A stretch of DNA of 64,000 nt from Diphasiastrum complanatum. Its lineage: Eukaryota; Streptophyta; Lycopodiopsida; Lycopodiales; Lycopodiaceae. How positions within the stretch are numbered: the stretch's first letter is position 1; every line of letters begins with the position of its first letter. Under the pieces are notes generated by a model. It was not told the DNA's origin. It saw only the letters and a list, made by a program, of their open reading frames with translations, and did no database searches. Positions 1 to 11,002 of the stretch are shown here, piece by piece. The DNA lies in contig CM055101.1 in NCBI GenBank assembly GCA_029204225.1, forward strand, positions 43,475,546-43,539,545, read 5' to 3'. The position numbers and the translations under genes are program-made.

Positions 1-963
1 GTTAGGGTATTGACTAGCCTCTCCATATTGGTTGGGTGGTTCATGCTCCACAGGTGTCCTTTTGGTTTACATGTGACAGGATTCTTGAAGATCTTCACTT
101 GGCGATCGTTATAATGCTCTTGGCACTTTCGACGAGTGTCCGATTCTTCCTCTCAGCTACACCATTGGACTAAGGTGAGTAGCTGTTTGTGAACTGCTGA
201 TGTATTCCATTGGCTTTGCAGAAGTCCTTGAATTCGGTGGAGATGAATTCTTCCCCTCCATCAGTATGTAGAGCCTTGATCTTTCTCTGGGTCTGATTTT
301 CAGCAGACGCCTTGAACTGCTTGAAGAACTTGAAAGCTTCGGATTTGTTCTTCAGGAAATAAGTTGCAGTTTTTCGAGAGAATCATCAATGAAAGTTAGA
401 AAAGAGTTGAAACAGTCTGCATTGGGCCACAAATGTCTCTATGTACAAGATCAAGCAAACCTTTGGAAGTATGAACTGAATCATAAATATTACGACTTCT
501 AGCATGCTTGCTGATAATACAGCTTTCACATGGAGAAGTTTGCTAATAGAAGGAAGATCTTGCACTATATTCTGAGTCAACATTTGTTGAATACTATTGA
601 AATTTAGATGGCCTAAGCATATCAGTTGATTTAGAAGTGGTGAAGAGCTTTGCTGTTTGTCGAATAAGAGTGACTAAGCTTATACAGATAGCCACATCGT
701 CTACCGAAGGCTAAAACCTTCCTCTACATGCAGAGTATTGTGCAGCCCTCTGTATCAAATTCGATCCTCCGACCAGAATCAGTGATTCTGCTTATCGAAA
801 GCAGATTCTTGGTAAGGTTAGGAACATGAAAAACGTTGGACAACAACTTTACATCACCTTTTTGGAATTCGACTTTGACTATTCCTTCACCTTCGATAGT
901 ATGGGATGAGTTGTCTCCAAGTTGCACAACGCTTGAGTCGGTGAATGGCTTGTAATCCTAGAA
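1..963 (-). pseudogene. Copia protease and N-terminal integrase remnant
   Basis: This continues from the gag remnant on the minus strand. The protease motif lies just inside the gag frame, around 964-1,010, as WNLDFGATQHM; the family normally has D-S-G, so the catalytic triad is altered to D-F-G. A block with NVFHVPNLTKNLLSISR at about 780-850 is the segment between protease and integrase. Nearer the left edge the minus strand still resembles the integrase core (the region of the conserved NGVAERKN-type motif), but the frame is broken. Integrase would insert the cDNA copy. The rest of pol lies outside the window. Confidence 0.7.
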
Positions 964-1925
964 CTAGTCTCGATGGTGAGTCATGTGTTGAGTTGCTCCG
1001 AAGTCCAAATTCCAGGAGTCGATATCCTGCTGCCCTCCAACCTTGGTCATGAAGGCTGCTTCATTTTCCTCTTGTTCCTGGATCGAGTGATTGGTTGTAG
1101 CAGCATTGGCTTGCTGTTGGAACTGCTTCTTCTTGTCGTTGTTGTACTTCAAAGTTCGATAGTCCTTAATGAGATGGCCAGTCCTCTTACAATATTTGCA
1201 GAATGGTTTTTCTATTGGCTGGAATGATGAAGATCTTGTAGTTGATGGTGTGTTTGATACAGGCTGCTCCATGTTGCTCTTGTCAGTATAGTCTGACTTT
1301 GTAGATCTGTTGGATCTAAACTTTTGATGTTTCTTTGTATATAGAGCCTGAGGATCCGATCCTGAGCTGGAGGAGGAAGCATTCCTTCTAATCTCCTCTT
1401 GTAGTAGCATCGAGATGACTCTTGATAGAGTTAGATGCTGTTGGGTCGAAATAGCCATGTCCCAAGTTTCATAGGCATCAGGGAGACTCGATAATAGAGT
1501 CATTATTGCATCCTTCAATGACTGAGCCGGTTGCAGTCATCTGCTCCATAAGGTTCTTGAAAGTGTTGAGATGGCTTGAAACACTATCTGCATCATACAT
1601 TCTGAGAGTGAAGAATTTCTTCCTCAGATGGAGTTTGGAATTGACATCTCTGATGTCGTAGAGAGTTGCTAGGATGTCCCATGCATCCTTAGCTGTCTGA
1701 GCAACACGAATGTGGCTGATCTGAGAGTCTTTGATGTTGAGAGTGATCCCTCTGTCTCCATTTGGTGATGCTGGCTGCATCAACCTCTGGTTTGACCTCA
1801 GTGCCATCAACGATGTCTCACAGTTCTTTGGCAAGTAGAACTACTCTCATCTTGAACTTCCAGAGATGGTAGTTCTCTCCATTGAGTTTGTCAATCAGAG
1901 ATGAACTAGAAGATGATTGATCCAT
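964..1925 (-). pseudogene. Copia gag remnant with a damaged zinc knuckle
   Basis: The likely start is the ATG whose complement is at 1,923-1,925. It opens with a serine run followed by a segment containing NGENYHLWKFKMR, the typical N-terminus of Copia gag, which forms the virus-like particle. A TGA follows soon after, and the reading frame shifts before a second typical gag block (AKDAWDILATLYDI). The zinc knuckle near 1,190-1,230 reads CKYCKRTGHLIKDY, so the last cysteine of CX2CX4HX4C is replaced by tyrosine. With the stop, the frameshifts and the lost zinc ligand it cannot make a normal gag. Confidence 0.8.
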
Positions 1926-2058
1926 TCTGGTATAGTTGCGAGATCGTTGGTAGAAACAACGATATCAAAATACTGTTGGCTGCGCACTTGCTGAAATGAG
2001 GTCTTGGTAGAAACAAGACTGATAACCTGCAATAGAAATGCAGGTTACTGAGCCACCC

Positions 2059-2070
2059 GCTCTGATACCA
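2059..2070 (-). promoter_or_regulatory. Primer-binding-site-like sequence (initiator Met tRNA)
   Basis: The minus strand reads TGGTATCAGAGC, the usual Copia primer-binding site complementary to the 3' end of initiator methionine tRNA. It stands upstream of the gag start at 1,925, in the expected place. On the plus strand TG follows at once, as expected for an LTR edge. Confidence 0.7.
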
Positions 2071-2142
2071 TGTCGGATTTGTAGGGATATTGTGAAAGTA
2101 TCGAATGATATCGGATTAAGTTGAGTTCTGATTGAAACAGGA

Positions 2143-2154
2143 GCTCTGATACCA
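2143..2154 (-). promoter_or_regulatory. Second primer-binding-site-like sequence
   Basis: An identical 12-mer to the one at 2,059-2,070 lies 84 bases further right. This suggests either a duplication of the leader or the debris of a second Copia element. The sequence beyond it does not start with TG. Confidence 0.55.
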
Positions 2155-2348
2155 GATCGATAATGATAGTATGGCAGCGGAAGTAGAACGACGGATGGTG
2201 CGTGGATCGGAAGTGCTGCAGTTACCAGCAAAGACGATCAAGAGGAGTAAACAATAGCAATGTGCAATAGAACAATACAGTAGTGGTGACAAAAACTTGC
2301 ACTCTGATTGATAAGAAAAATGAGTACAAGAGCGTGAAGCAGCACAAG

Positions 2349-2413
2349 AGAGTTGGCGCAAAAATGTACCTATCGATCCACAGGATCTGTAGGTACATTT
2401 TTGCGCCAACTCT
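2349..2413. repeat. Perfect inverted repeat, 24-bp arms
   Basis: Positions 2,349-2,372 pair perfectly with 2,390-2,413 around a 17-base loop. The arms carry GTTGGCGCAAAAATGTACC and its complement. It stands next to telomere-like repeats and a second palindrome. It could be the end of a small foldback element; no protein is associated. Confidence 0.85.
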
Positions 2414-2439
2414 AAACCCTAAACCCTAAACCCTAAACC
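2412..2439. repeat. Telomere-like CCCTAAA run
   Basis: About four units of the plant-type telomere repeat lie exactly between two hairpins. It is too short to be a telomere and is best read as an interstitial telomere-like repeat. Confidence 0.8.
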
Positions 2440-2470
2440 GCAAAAGCTATATATAGCTTTTGCGGTTTAG
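2433..2470. repeat. Perfect 38-bp palindrome
   Basis: Positions 2,433-2,451 are the exact reverse complement of 2,452-2,470, with no loop. The left arm begins inside the last telomere-like unit (CTAAACCGCAAAAGC) and the centre is TATATA. With the preceding 24-bp inverted repeat it makes a paired hairpin structure. Confidence 0.9.
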
Positions 2471-2899
2471 AATTCCTGTAGGTAAACTCCTCCTCTGTAC
2501 CTATAGATCTCCAAACTCTTGGAGAGGAGCTGTAGTGCGTAGGAGTTGGAGGTGGGAGAAGGGGCCTTAGTTAAGTTTAATGTTCCTTTGGGGTCCAAGG
2601 GCCAGGCGGCACTATGCGGTGGTCCCACATGGTGAGTAGGGTCTAGAAAGGACACTTGGGATCCTTTTTGGGCCCCACTTGTCCTTTTTGCATGAGGTTG
2701 GAGAGGAGCTTTGGGGGGGGGGGGTAAAGGAGGTACATTCACCTTCCTCTACCCCATTCTCAAAGTTGCTTGTAGAGTTTTTGAGTTCTCAAGCTTATTT
2801 GTTTCTTGAGGCCTTCTTCTCTAGTTTTTAGTTTTTAACGGTTTTGATACTGTTGTTCTCCGTTTTTCCTCTAGTTTGCTGCTACGTACTGCTTTTGCC

Positions 2900-3895
2900 A
2901 TGGACACTCCTATGGAAGAAACACGAGCTCCAAGTCCCGTCGGGACTGATATGGAGAATATGACGCGTGCAATTAATTTGTTGCAGCAACAAATTGTTGA
3001 CATGCGGGCTAAACATGAACGGGCGGAGGCCGAAATGCGGGCTATGTCCCAATCTCGGCAAGCACTCCTCAACCCGATGTTTACTCCGGAGTTTTTCACC
3101 GGAGAGAAAAAGGATAGACACGAAGATGTAGTCTTGGCCTGGTTTGATCAATGGACTTCACATTTTTCCATGCACGATCTACCAGATAGCTCGCGGATTT
3201 CTACGGCCATCATGTTTTTACGTGGTAAAGCGTACTCATGGTGGCAGGATCTTGAAGATCAAGCTACGGTCCCAACTACTTGGGATGATTTCCAGGTAGC
3301 CTTTAAGGCTGCCTTTATTTTATGCCTGTCCTTGACGATGTTGAATATTATTGTTGATTTGCCACGTTGCAAATGGGAACGAAGCCCTTGGACGTCTATC
3401 TGGAAGACTTCCACGTCTATCTGGAAGACTTTCAAGAGGCTGCTTCGCAGTTATTTAACCGTGCGTACTCCTTAAGCTGCATTTCATATTGGGCTTGGCC
3501 AAAGAATATCAGTTGGGGGTCCGTCACAATCAGCCACAATCCTTAGAGGATGCCCCGTGCGTTTCGCTCAGATTTTCGACGACACGCACACTGTGACCCG
3601 CAAAGAGCAGCAAAGGACGAGATCCAAAGACAAACCCTCTACGGGCCCTCCTTTCAAAAAGGGCAAGGAGCGAGTGGTTGATGAAGCTTCCCCTTCGAGA
3701 AAGAAAAAGAAGCGGCCTCGGTTGGAGAGGGCTGACTTTGATAAGGACGGGTTGTGTTTCTCCTGCATGGAGAAGGGGCACCTTTCCAAGGGATGCCCGA
3801 AGAGATGGAAGAAGGGTGGTTGCTCCTTTAAGTCACCAGGTAATTCTTCTATTTCTTGCATTATGTTTCTTTCAAAGATGAAACAGTTTGTATGA
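2900..3895 (+). pseudogene. Gypsy gag remnant with CCHC knuckle
   Basis: The ATG at 2,900 opens a charged N-terminus followed by a heptad-like stretch (about residues 20-50) and a retrotransposon gag core with FFTGEKKDRHEDVVLAWF and GKAYSWWQDL. The frame breaks near 3,320-3,480, where a short stretch is duplicated (two near-identical copies of a TSIWKT block). A later frame carries a basic region and the zinc knuckle CFSCMEKGHLSKGC at about 3,758-3,800, which fits CX2CX4HX4C. Gag would package the element RNA; this copy cannot do so intact. Confidence 0.8.
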
Positions 3896-4196
3896 ATTGT
3901 TGTTTTAACATTGCGGGTTTTGGACCCCACGACCTCATTCGTATGAGTGGGTTCGTAGGTAGCCAACCCGTGAGTGCTCTTTTTGACGACGGTTCTACGC
4001 ATAATTTTATTAATGATAAGTTGGTGCAGAAGCTGCAGTTAGCAACCGTACCAAGTGACCACAAATATGTCGTTAGGATGGCAGCTGGTGGGGAGCAGCA
4101 GGTCTGGGACCACTTTGTCCCCCACGTGCCGTTGAGGATTCAAAACTATGTAGATAGTTTATCTTTTCATGTTATGAATCTTGATAAGGTAGATTA
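3896..4196 (+). pseudogene. Gypsy retropepsin-like protease remnant
   Basis: The segment reads GFVGSQPVSALFDDGSTHNF, matching the Gypsy aspartic protease region in which a D-S-G-A-T-H-N motif is usual. Here the site reads D-D-G-S-T-H-N, so the residue after the first catalytic aspartate is changed. The frame ends with a stop at about 4,196. Retropepsins cut the gag-pol polyprotein. Confidence 0.7.
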
Positions 4197-4340
4197 AATC
4201 CTCGATAAACAGTGGCTTTATGCTAGGAATGAGACCTTAAAGAAAGATTATGTTTCTCATAGTATCTCTTTCTTGCATAATGACTCATTGGTTTGTCTTA
4301 TAGGCGATGAGTCTGATCTACCTCTTATGTTATCTGAAAG

Positions 4341-5360
4341 ATGAATCGTACATGGATGCTTTTTGGTACTCATAATTTCAATGTTGATGTTTCGTCTTTC
4401 CCTAAAGCATTGTCTTTTTCTGATTTCAATCTAGAATCTTCGCCTGAGGGCAAAATCTTTAAGAGACTTAGGGAGGAATATAAGGATATATTTCCTGAGC
4501 AGTTGCCTGAAGGTCTTTCCCCTCACGGGGAGTAGACCATCACATAGATCTTCTTCCCGACAGCTCTCTTGTATCGCTTTTTCCCTACAGGATGAGCCCT
4601 AAGGAAGAAGATGAAGTTGCTAGTCAACTTAAGGAGTTATTACATTACGTAAGTGTCATATTAGACCCAATAAAGTTTCTTGGGGAGCTCCTGTTTTGTT
4701 AAACAGCAAGAAAGATGGCGGTATTCGTCTTTGTGTCGATTACAAAAAGCTTAATAAAATGACAATCATGAACCGTTATCCCTTACCTCGGATGGACAAC
4801 TTAATGGACCGATTGAATGATGCAAAGTATTTCACCAAATTGAACCTTAGGTCGGGATACCATCAAATTAGAATTCATGAGGGAGATGTTTCCAAAACTG
4901 GTTTTCGTTCTAGGTATGTCCATTACGAATTTTTAGTTTTACCCTTTGGTCTAACTAATGCCCCGACAACCTTCCAACAGATGATGAACGATATTCTTCG
5001 TCCATATCTAGGGAAGTTTCTCGTGGTATTTTTGGATGACATTCTAATTTATAGTAAGGAGCACGAGGCGCATTTGCATACAGTCTTAGATAATCTAAGG
5101 CAGGCAAAGCTTTATGCTAAGGAGTCTAAGTGTGAGTTTTTTAGATAAGACTCAAGTACTTGGGACATATCGTTTTTGATCGAGGTCTTGAAATCGATTA
5201 CGATAAAGTCCAGAAAGTTCGTGACTGGCCTATCTTGAAAACCATTAGGGAAGTTAAATCTTTTTTGGGCTTCACGGAGTTTTTCCATAAATTCATTAAA
5301 TACTATGCCTTAATTGCATTGCCTCGAACCAAACTTTCGATCCAACATGAAGTAGAGTAG
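4341..5360 (+). pseudogene. Gypsy reverse transcriptase remnant
   Basis: The linker before RT (EEYKDIFPEQLPEGL) lies at about 4,460-4,520. After a stop and a frame change, RT runs at 4,696-5,148 with [35 protein letters not shown] and the catalytic FLDDILIY, the Gypsy form of the YxDD box. The aspartates of that box are present. A stop at about 5,146 and a frameshift precede the connection region MGHIVFDRGLEI at 5,160, which ends abruptly near 5,350. The enzyme would copy element RNA into DNA; this copy is broken. Confidence 0.88.
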
Positions 5361-5823
5361 GTGAAGATGAGTATCAAACCTAATAAATCCAGCCCTCTTG
5401 AGTCCATAACAAACCTCAATAAACTCACCAATGAGATCTCCCTTGCCTTGAAAAAATTGCCCCTCGATTTGCTCCATGTAATCTTCTCCAACCAACCTTT
5501 TGCCATCTCGATCATGAGTGCTCAATTCACAATCATAGAATCCTTTGAGTTGATGAAGAGATGTGAGATCCATGCCTTGGATCTTCCCAAGAACCAATCT
5601 TCCATTGCTCTTTCCTTCATAGGACTCCCTCTTAATGATTGCATCATAAGAAGTAAAAACCTCAAAGACATTAGAAGCCATGAAAAAATCATTAGTAATA
5701 TAAGGCTGATTGAAGTACTCTCTTTTTTCAAACAAGAACTTCTATTCAATGGTTTAAGTAATGACTCATATGATAATGAATCTTCCTCACTATCATTCAC
5801 AATGACATCATTCAAAGTACATC
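5361..5823. other. Unrecognised repeat-derived stretch after the Gypsy break
   Basis: Moderately long open frames exist on both strands, none recognised. It continues on the minus strand into the Copia-like remnant and is probably part of the same decayed element. Confidence 0.4.
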
Positions 5824-6522
5824 CTACTTTGAACACTTCACATACTTCTCTTCTTCTTGACTTGTGACTATCTCCGTCACCAACTCTCTTGATAGAACCA
5901 TTTGATCTACTCTCTTTATGAAAACATGTGACTCCACTTGCTGGAAAAATGACTTGGTAGAATCATAACAAAGAAATTTAAAAGAACCACCTCCTTCATG
6001 AATGCACCTAGCAACATTTTTTTCCATATGATCAAAGAAATTATTAACAACTACCTTTTCCAAGGAAGAACCTTCACCACCTCCATTGATGAAGTCAGCT
6101 CTTTCCTTACCTTTTGCATGCTTGCACTGGCCATGAAGAGCCATTGAAGAGCCATCATTATCCTCATAACTAGCCAAGTTAGCACAAAGATGAACATTTC
6201 CAAAAAGCATATTAGATCTTGATCTAGATCTAGCATAAAGAAGCTTGTTAGACTTTGCATAAGATCCACCAATTTTATTGATGCTAAAAGGGAACTTTGG
6301 AAAGTTGAGACCAATCTCCTTTTCCATTCCATCCTTTTTGTTATCCATAACAAAAGCATCAAGCTTGAAAAGTCTACCTTGTCTATTGCCCCTAGCAACC
6401 AAGATTTCTTCCTTTGTAATGAAACAAACATCACCACCAAACTTTACCATGTATCCTTTCTCTATCGTTTGACCACAACACTTAACAAATTCTTTGAGTG
6501 AATGGAACAAAATCAATTGCAC
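5824..6522 (-). pseudogene. Copia polyprotein fragment (pre-integrase linker)
   Basis: A 232-residue minus-strand frame contains VKFGGDVCFI and LVARGNRQGRLFKLDA. This resembles the segment between protease and the GAG-pre-integrase domain of Copia polyproteins. No protease lies upstream and no integrase catalytic motif follows. The rest of the frame (acidic and lysine-rich, with SFFQQVESHVFIKRVDQMV) is not recognised. I read it as a rearranged Copia piece; the evidence is one short domain match by eye. Confidence 0.5.
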
Positions 6523-6619
6523 AAGATTTCTATTGCATAGGCTCTATCATTCCTTATGAGTAGAAGCAATTAGAAGTCAATTTGAATCTGATTTTTCCAG
6601 TGCATGGTTAGTGCAAGTC

Positions 6620-6742
6620 ATTGCATATTGTTGCATGAGCTTGCATGTTCCTTAAACATTCTTGCATGTCATTTCATGTTGTTGCATGAGCTTGGATGTT
6701 GCTTAAACGTTCTTGCATGTCAATGCATGTTGTTGCATGAGG
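6620..6742. repeat. 51-bp tandem repeat, about 2.4 copies
   Basis: The word TTGCATGAG recurs at 6,631, 6,682 and 6,733, exactly 51 bases apart, within near-identical surroundings rich in TTGCATGT. It is a small minisatellite. Confidence 0.75.
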
Positions 6743-6926
6743 TCTTTTAAGCCTCGAGGCAACTTGTGGGCTTATTAGATCCAAGATCCTCAAGCTTCCC
6801 CTAAACTTTGGTGTCTCGAATTGTGTTTTTTCACGCTCTAGGCTACCCTGATTTGCAGCACATTGAATATTTAATGTTTCTGTTTGATTCATTTCTTATG
6901 TACTATCCTAATAGTATGTAAATGAT

Positions 6927-6934
6927 ATTCAAAC
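6927..6934. repeat. Left target-site duplication of the hAT element
   Basis: ATTCAAAC here is repeated exactly at 12,308-12,315, directly outside the two inverted ends. An 8-bp duplication is the mark of hAT insertion. Confidence 0.9.
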
Positions 6935-6963
6935 CATAGTTGCACTACGATTCTGAATCGCAG
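6935..6963. repeat. Left terminal inverted repeat region of the hAT element
   Basis: It starts CATAGTTGCA and continues with sub-terminal GAATCGCA words. The 10 terminal bases match the right end exactly in reverse complement. Confidence 0.85.
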
Positions 6964-7250
6964 TTTAGAATCGCAATTCGGAATTTTCCTAGAATCGTTT
7001 TTTTTTTTTGATTTTTTTTTTGGAAATCTGGGTATTAGATGAAAGCTCTAATTAAGAGCATTATTGCTGTGTAGTTTGCCAAATTTTTCAGGTACCGGAT
7101 GGTCCAGTTCAGGTGCATTAATCCATGTTGGATTCTGTCAAGGATAAAAATTCAAAACTAACCTCTAGCTGTTCGTTACAATCACAGATGGTCCCAGTGG
7201 GACAGAGACAGAGAATTGTAGAGCAATTGTACCTTGCTTTTTGCTTCGTG

Positions 7251-7330
7251 GGGGGCTGCCCCCCGACCCCCCCCTGCTCCCCCCTGGACCCCCCCGGCGA
7301 CAGTAGCAGGGGGGGGGGGTGCTGCCCCTG
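7251..7330. repeat. G- and C-homopolymer tract
   Basis: Runs of 5-10 C and up to 10 G alternate here. Such sequence could fold into G-quadruplex or i-motif forms. Similar tracts occur in plant repeats; no gene is implied. Confidence 0.7.
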
Positions 7331-7627
7331 CACGTAGATAAAATTGGGCTCCAAATGCGCGCCGAGAAGGGCCCAATATTTATGCCCCCAACTGTATGCA
7401 CATTGCACTCACATCTCCAGTGAAATGATTGCAAAAGTGATCATCATCCATAGAGTTGATAGTTTGGGCTGTATACAGCATTAACAATTACTGAGAACCA
7501 GAGCAAATAACAACCAAATAGCTACTGACTTTTATCTGTCTGTGCCCTATTTACTGCACTTCTGGGAGGCAAAACGCTGGTTTGACCATTGCTCCCCTAA
7601 AAAAATTTCAGCCATAAGCTATTTTTG

Positions 7628-7631
<4 letters not shown>

Positions 7632-7683
<52 letters not shown>

Positions 7684-7691
7684 ATATATAT
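7632..7691. repeat. (AT)n microsatellite
   Basis: Nearly pure alternating AT of about 60 bases with one interruption, upstream of the transposase pseudogene inside the hAT element. Confidence 0.95.
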
Positions 7692-8091
7692 GTATCATAG
7701 GTTACCGCGGGACCGTACTGGTACTACGGTACCACAATATAATAATATTTTTAATATTTAATATTTTTTTTAATTTTTTTGACCTAAATCTACCCGCCCC
7801 CCTCGCATCTTCTCTGAAATTCTTTTGCGCCCTCGCTGCCCTGCCTTCGCTACTGTTTTTGCCTGCCTGCCTTTGCTGCCTTGCGTCGCCCTTCGCCCAT
7901 GCAATGCCCTGTTTGCTGCCTTGCGTCACCCTTCGCCCATGCAATGCCCTGCCTTGCATCTGATTTGCTTCGCCTTGCCTTCGCCCATTTTCAGCGTCTC
8001 TCCAACAGTGAACCCTACTGTTTTTTTTCCAACTTTCCATCCTTCCAGCTTTAGCTTCATCTGCATTTTTTCCCTAGTTTTCTCCATCACA

Positions 8092-10475
8092 ATGGTGCAG
8101 TTCGACCTTTCCGATCTGTGGGACGAGGTGAACGTTGTCAGGCGGGTCCGACAAGACCAACAAGACCGGTCAGAAGGTCGTGCGTTGCCGATACTGCCTA
8201 GTCGAATTTGTTGCGTCCCTCACTCGCCGGCCACGTCTTGTGGCGGGGGAGAACACCATTTCGGAGGGCGTTCTCCGGTTTTGCACCGCTCCTTATGTGG
8301 CTGACCCAGAGTTGCTGCCTGCTTGGCTGGCACGCACGAGGAGAGGGAGTGCATTCTCGTCCCGTCCCATTGCTCCTCATCCCCCTCAGACAGTTCCACC
8401 ACACGCACCCCCATCTGCACCCATTCCGGTGGATCCCGTCCCCTCGCGTCCGCCAGTTGCCACTACGGTTCCACCACCACGTCCTGTTGCTCGCACGCCC
8501 CCAGTTTACGATTTTCTCATGGACTCTCCGCCACCCGAGCAGGCCCAGGATGCTAGTGACGAGGCCTTCGAGGATGTTGAGGAGATCCCTCCCTCCCTTC
8601 GTTCCCATCCGGATGATGTCCTTAGCCAACAGTTTTCGTATCCCATGCCAGATGTTGCCCCTCCAGTGTACCCCACTTATGTTGCTGCACCCATCCGTGC
8701 CAGTGCATCCCACTCTCCCCATCCCACGTCTACAGCCGATGCATCCACTAGTGCCCAGCCTGTCGCGTCATCATCCATTCCCGTCACGGTTGATGCACCA
8801 TGCTGGAGGTCCACTACCCGTCGCCCACCAGCAGGGAGAGCCCTTACACAGCAGACCATTCGCGGCGTGCATCAGCCGCACATGGACAGAGAGGCCACAC
8901 AGGTCGTGGCCAGTTTGATATATGAGCTGAACCTTCCTTTTGCCATCACCGATTTTGAGCCTTTCAGAAGGGTATTCCGCCTTGCACAGTCTGTCAGCCC
9001 TAGCTGGAGAGTCCCTAGTTCAGAGGTTGTTTGCACACACATGCTGAGAGATAGGGTCGAGTCCTTGTCTAGAGAGATGGAGCCTCTACGCCGCCACTGG
9101 GCCACATATGGATGCAGCATCATGTCCGATGGCTGGACTGATGTCAGGAGGAGGCTGACCTCAACATCTTGGTCTCCAGCTGCATGGGTACAGAATTTTT
9201 GAGAGCCGTGGATTGCAGTTGAGGGGGGAGAGTCATATCTGCAGAGTTCATGTATGACGTCATTAGGTCTTCCATCCTGTCCATAGGCCCCCCAGCATGT
9301 CGTTACGGTGGTGACGGACAATGCCACCAACTGCGTTCAGATGGGTGTCCTGCTAGAGGTCGAGTTCCCTCACATCGTCCATACCCCCTGTGCAGCGCAC
9401 GACATAGACCTTCTCATGGGGGACATAGGTGCAGTTCCCTGGGTTAGAGCCATCGTCCGCAAGGCCCTCTTCCTGGTGACTTTTGTCACCAGAAAGAGGC
9501 GTGTTCTTGCCATGTTCCGGGTGTTCAGCCATTTGGACCTCCAGAAGCCAGCCCCCACACGCTTTGCTTTCGACTTGGTGGTGATCGACCGTCTGATCAG
9601 GTGCAGGGCACAACTTCTACAGATGGTTGCCAACGATCTTTGGCGTGCCAGTACGTTTCAGCACACTGAGGATGGGGAGCACTTTTCTTCCACGGTGAGG
9701 GGAGAGCAGTTCTGGAGGGATGTGCAGACATTGTCAGGACTTTTTCGACCACTCTACATTGTGCTTCGCATGGCTGACAGCGAGGGGTTCACACTTGGAC
9801 TAGTGTATGAGCTCGTGGACCGGATCAGACAATTCCTGCAGCTGCCCATCTTACAGCCAGAGAGGTAAGCAGTATAGTAATGTAATTGGTCTTTATCTTT
9901 TCAGTGGTTGCTAGTTTGTTTTTTTGTCGATGTTACGTTTTTTCCGTAATTCGTGTAGGATGACGGAGCTGAAGTTCATTTGGGAGACGCGGTGGAACTA
10001 CTTTCACAGGAGTATCCACAGCGTTGCATACATCTTGCATCCCCTCTTCCTCTCTCCGACACAGATATCAGACAGGGAGCTCGAGTCGGATTGGCTTGAG
10101 TACATATATAGGGTGGGTCCACACATTGGCTTGGATCCTATCATACTCATGGAGGAGCTAGCTGCATTTCGTTTCGGCATGGGCACGTTCGGTCACCCGG
10201 CTGCTCAGGATCCTGAGGATGATGCCGATGCCGATGAGACCACCACCCTCCCTGCTAACGTGCCATTGCCCTCCTCTGATGATGAGCTCACATATGATTC
10301 AGACGAGACAGTCGACCTAGCAAGGGTTGGTCCACGTGCCCCACCCAGTACCCCCGCATCACGCCCCCTTTTAGATGATGGCTGGTCAGAGTTTGCGAGG
10401 GAGACAGAGGCTGCTGCCCAGAGACAGATAGTGCAGAGACGACTCAGAGCATCACAGGCAGGCAGTTCTTCCTAG
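8092..10475 (+). pseudogene. hAT transposase (BED, DUF659), frameshifted
   Basis: The probable start is ATG 8,092 (MVQFDLSDLWDEV). A one-base frame change near 8,139 leads into a BED-like finger with CRYC at about 8,190-8,201; the usual histidines are replaced (RRPRLVAGE). A proline-rich linker follows, then DUF659 with GCSIMSDGWTDVRRR (about 9,112-9,156). The frame breaks at about 9,157-9,300 and resumes at VVTDNATNCVQMG and HTPCAAHDIDLLMGDIG. A 94-nt GT-AG intron at 9,865-9,958 joins in phase to RMTELKFIW. The last exon ends in an acidic tail (DDADADE), but the hATC dimerisation block with its ER-W-S type motif was not seen. The enzyme would cut and paste the element. Confidence 0.85.
9865..9958 (+). 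other. Small GT-AG intron in the hAT transposase
   Basis: The donor GTAAGC follows codons for QPE plus AG; the acceptor GTGTAG precedes GATGACGG. Joining restores codon AGG and an open frame into exon 2, so the phase-2 intron is well supported. Confidence 0.75.
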
Positions 10476-10884
10476 AGACCCCCCCGTGGCAGAGGGAGAC
10501 CCCCAGGCAAGAGTGTACCGCAGAGGGTTCCTTCCGGCAGACCCAGAGGCAGGCCAGCCAAGAGGGGACGCACTGATGATTTTTCTAGTCGTCTCTTGGC
10601 AGGCGTTGGCCCAGACTTACAGGAGTTCCAGATGCCTCCAGACTCCCAGCCAGACTTTGTATTTGACACCCCTGGAGATGCGTCTGGCACGCAAAGGGAT
10701 GATTTTTTTAGCACAGACTTGTAGATACTGATACACATTTTAGCATCATGTACAGTGGCATCAGATGAGATGTATATATTTTTTTACAGTATATTTGTGT
10801 CATGGCCAATTTACCGTGGTTGCTTACAAATGGTTAGCTCTCTGAAGTTTGAATGGCCAATCAGAAATGGTTTGCTCCGTGCAA

Positions 10885-10887
<3 letters not shown>

Positions 10888-10927
<40 letters not shown>
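10888..10927. repeat. (GA)n microsatellite
   Basis: About 40 bases of uninterrupted GA inside the hAT element. Confidence 0.95.
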
Positions 10928-10929
<2 letters not shown>

Positions 10930-10978
10930 AGCACATCTGCATCTCATTCAAAACATATGCATCATGTTCAACCATGTA

Positions 10979-11002
10979 ACCCTAAACCCTAAACCCTAAA
11001 CC
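10979..11002. repeat. Telomere-like CCCTAAA run inside the hAT element
   Basis: Three full units and a partial one, in the same orientation as the run at 2,412. It is followed by A/C-rich sequence with degenerate copies. Confidence 0.8.

Larger units (their letters stand above)
1..2154 (-). mobile_element. Degenerate Ty1/Copia retrotransposon, cut by the left window edge
   Basis: Read on the minus strand the order is primer-binding-site-like sequence, gag, zinc knuckle, protease, then the start of integrase, which is the Copia order. The integrase part runs off the left edge, so reverse transcriptase and the 3' LTR are not in the window. Several stops and frame changes show that it is inactive. 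The 5' LTR should lie to the right of about 2,071, where the plus strand begins TG just after the primer site, but I could not find its outer end. The class is certain; the family is not. Confidence 0.85.
2900..5360 (+). mobile_element. Broken Ty3/Gypsy retrotransposon (gag, protease, reverse transcriptase)
   Basis: Gag, a zinc knuckle, a retropepsin-like region, reverse transcriptase and the start of the RT connection domain follow in Gypsy order on the plus strand. Many stops and frameshifts break the reading frame. Homology stops at about 5,340-5,360; RNase H and integrase are missing and the next sequence is unrelated. No LTR could be defined on either side. A run of 12 G at 2,713-2,724 lies upstream in the leader or flanking DNA. 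Confidence 0.88.

Noticed and set aside
2412..2439. Real telomere end or subtelomeric position
   Set aside because: Only about four units, embedded in interior sequence between hairpins, with another short run inside a transposon at 10,979.
7625..7963. Small membrane protein from a 112-codon frame
   Set aside because: The first third is translated AT microsatellite (YIYIYI) and the rest is the 5' region of the hAT element.
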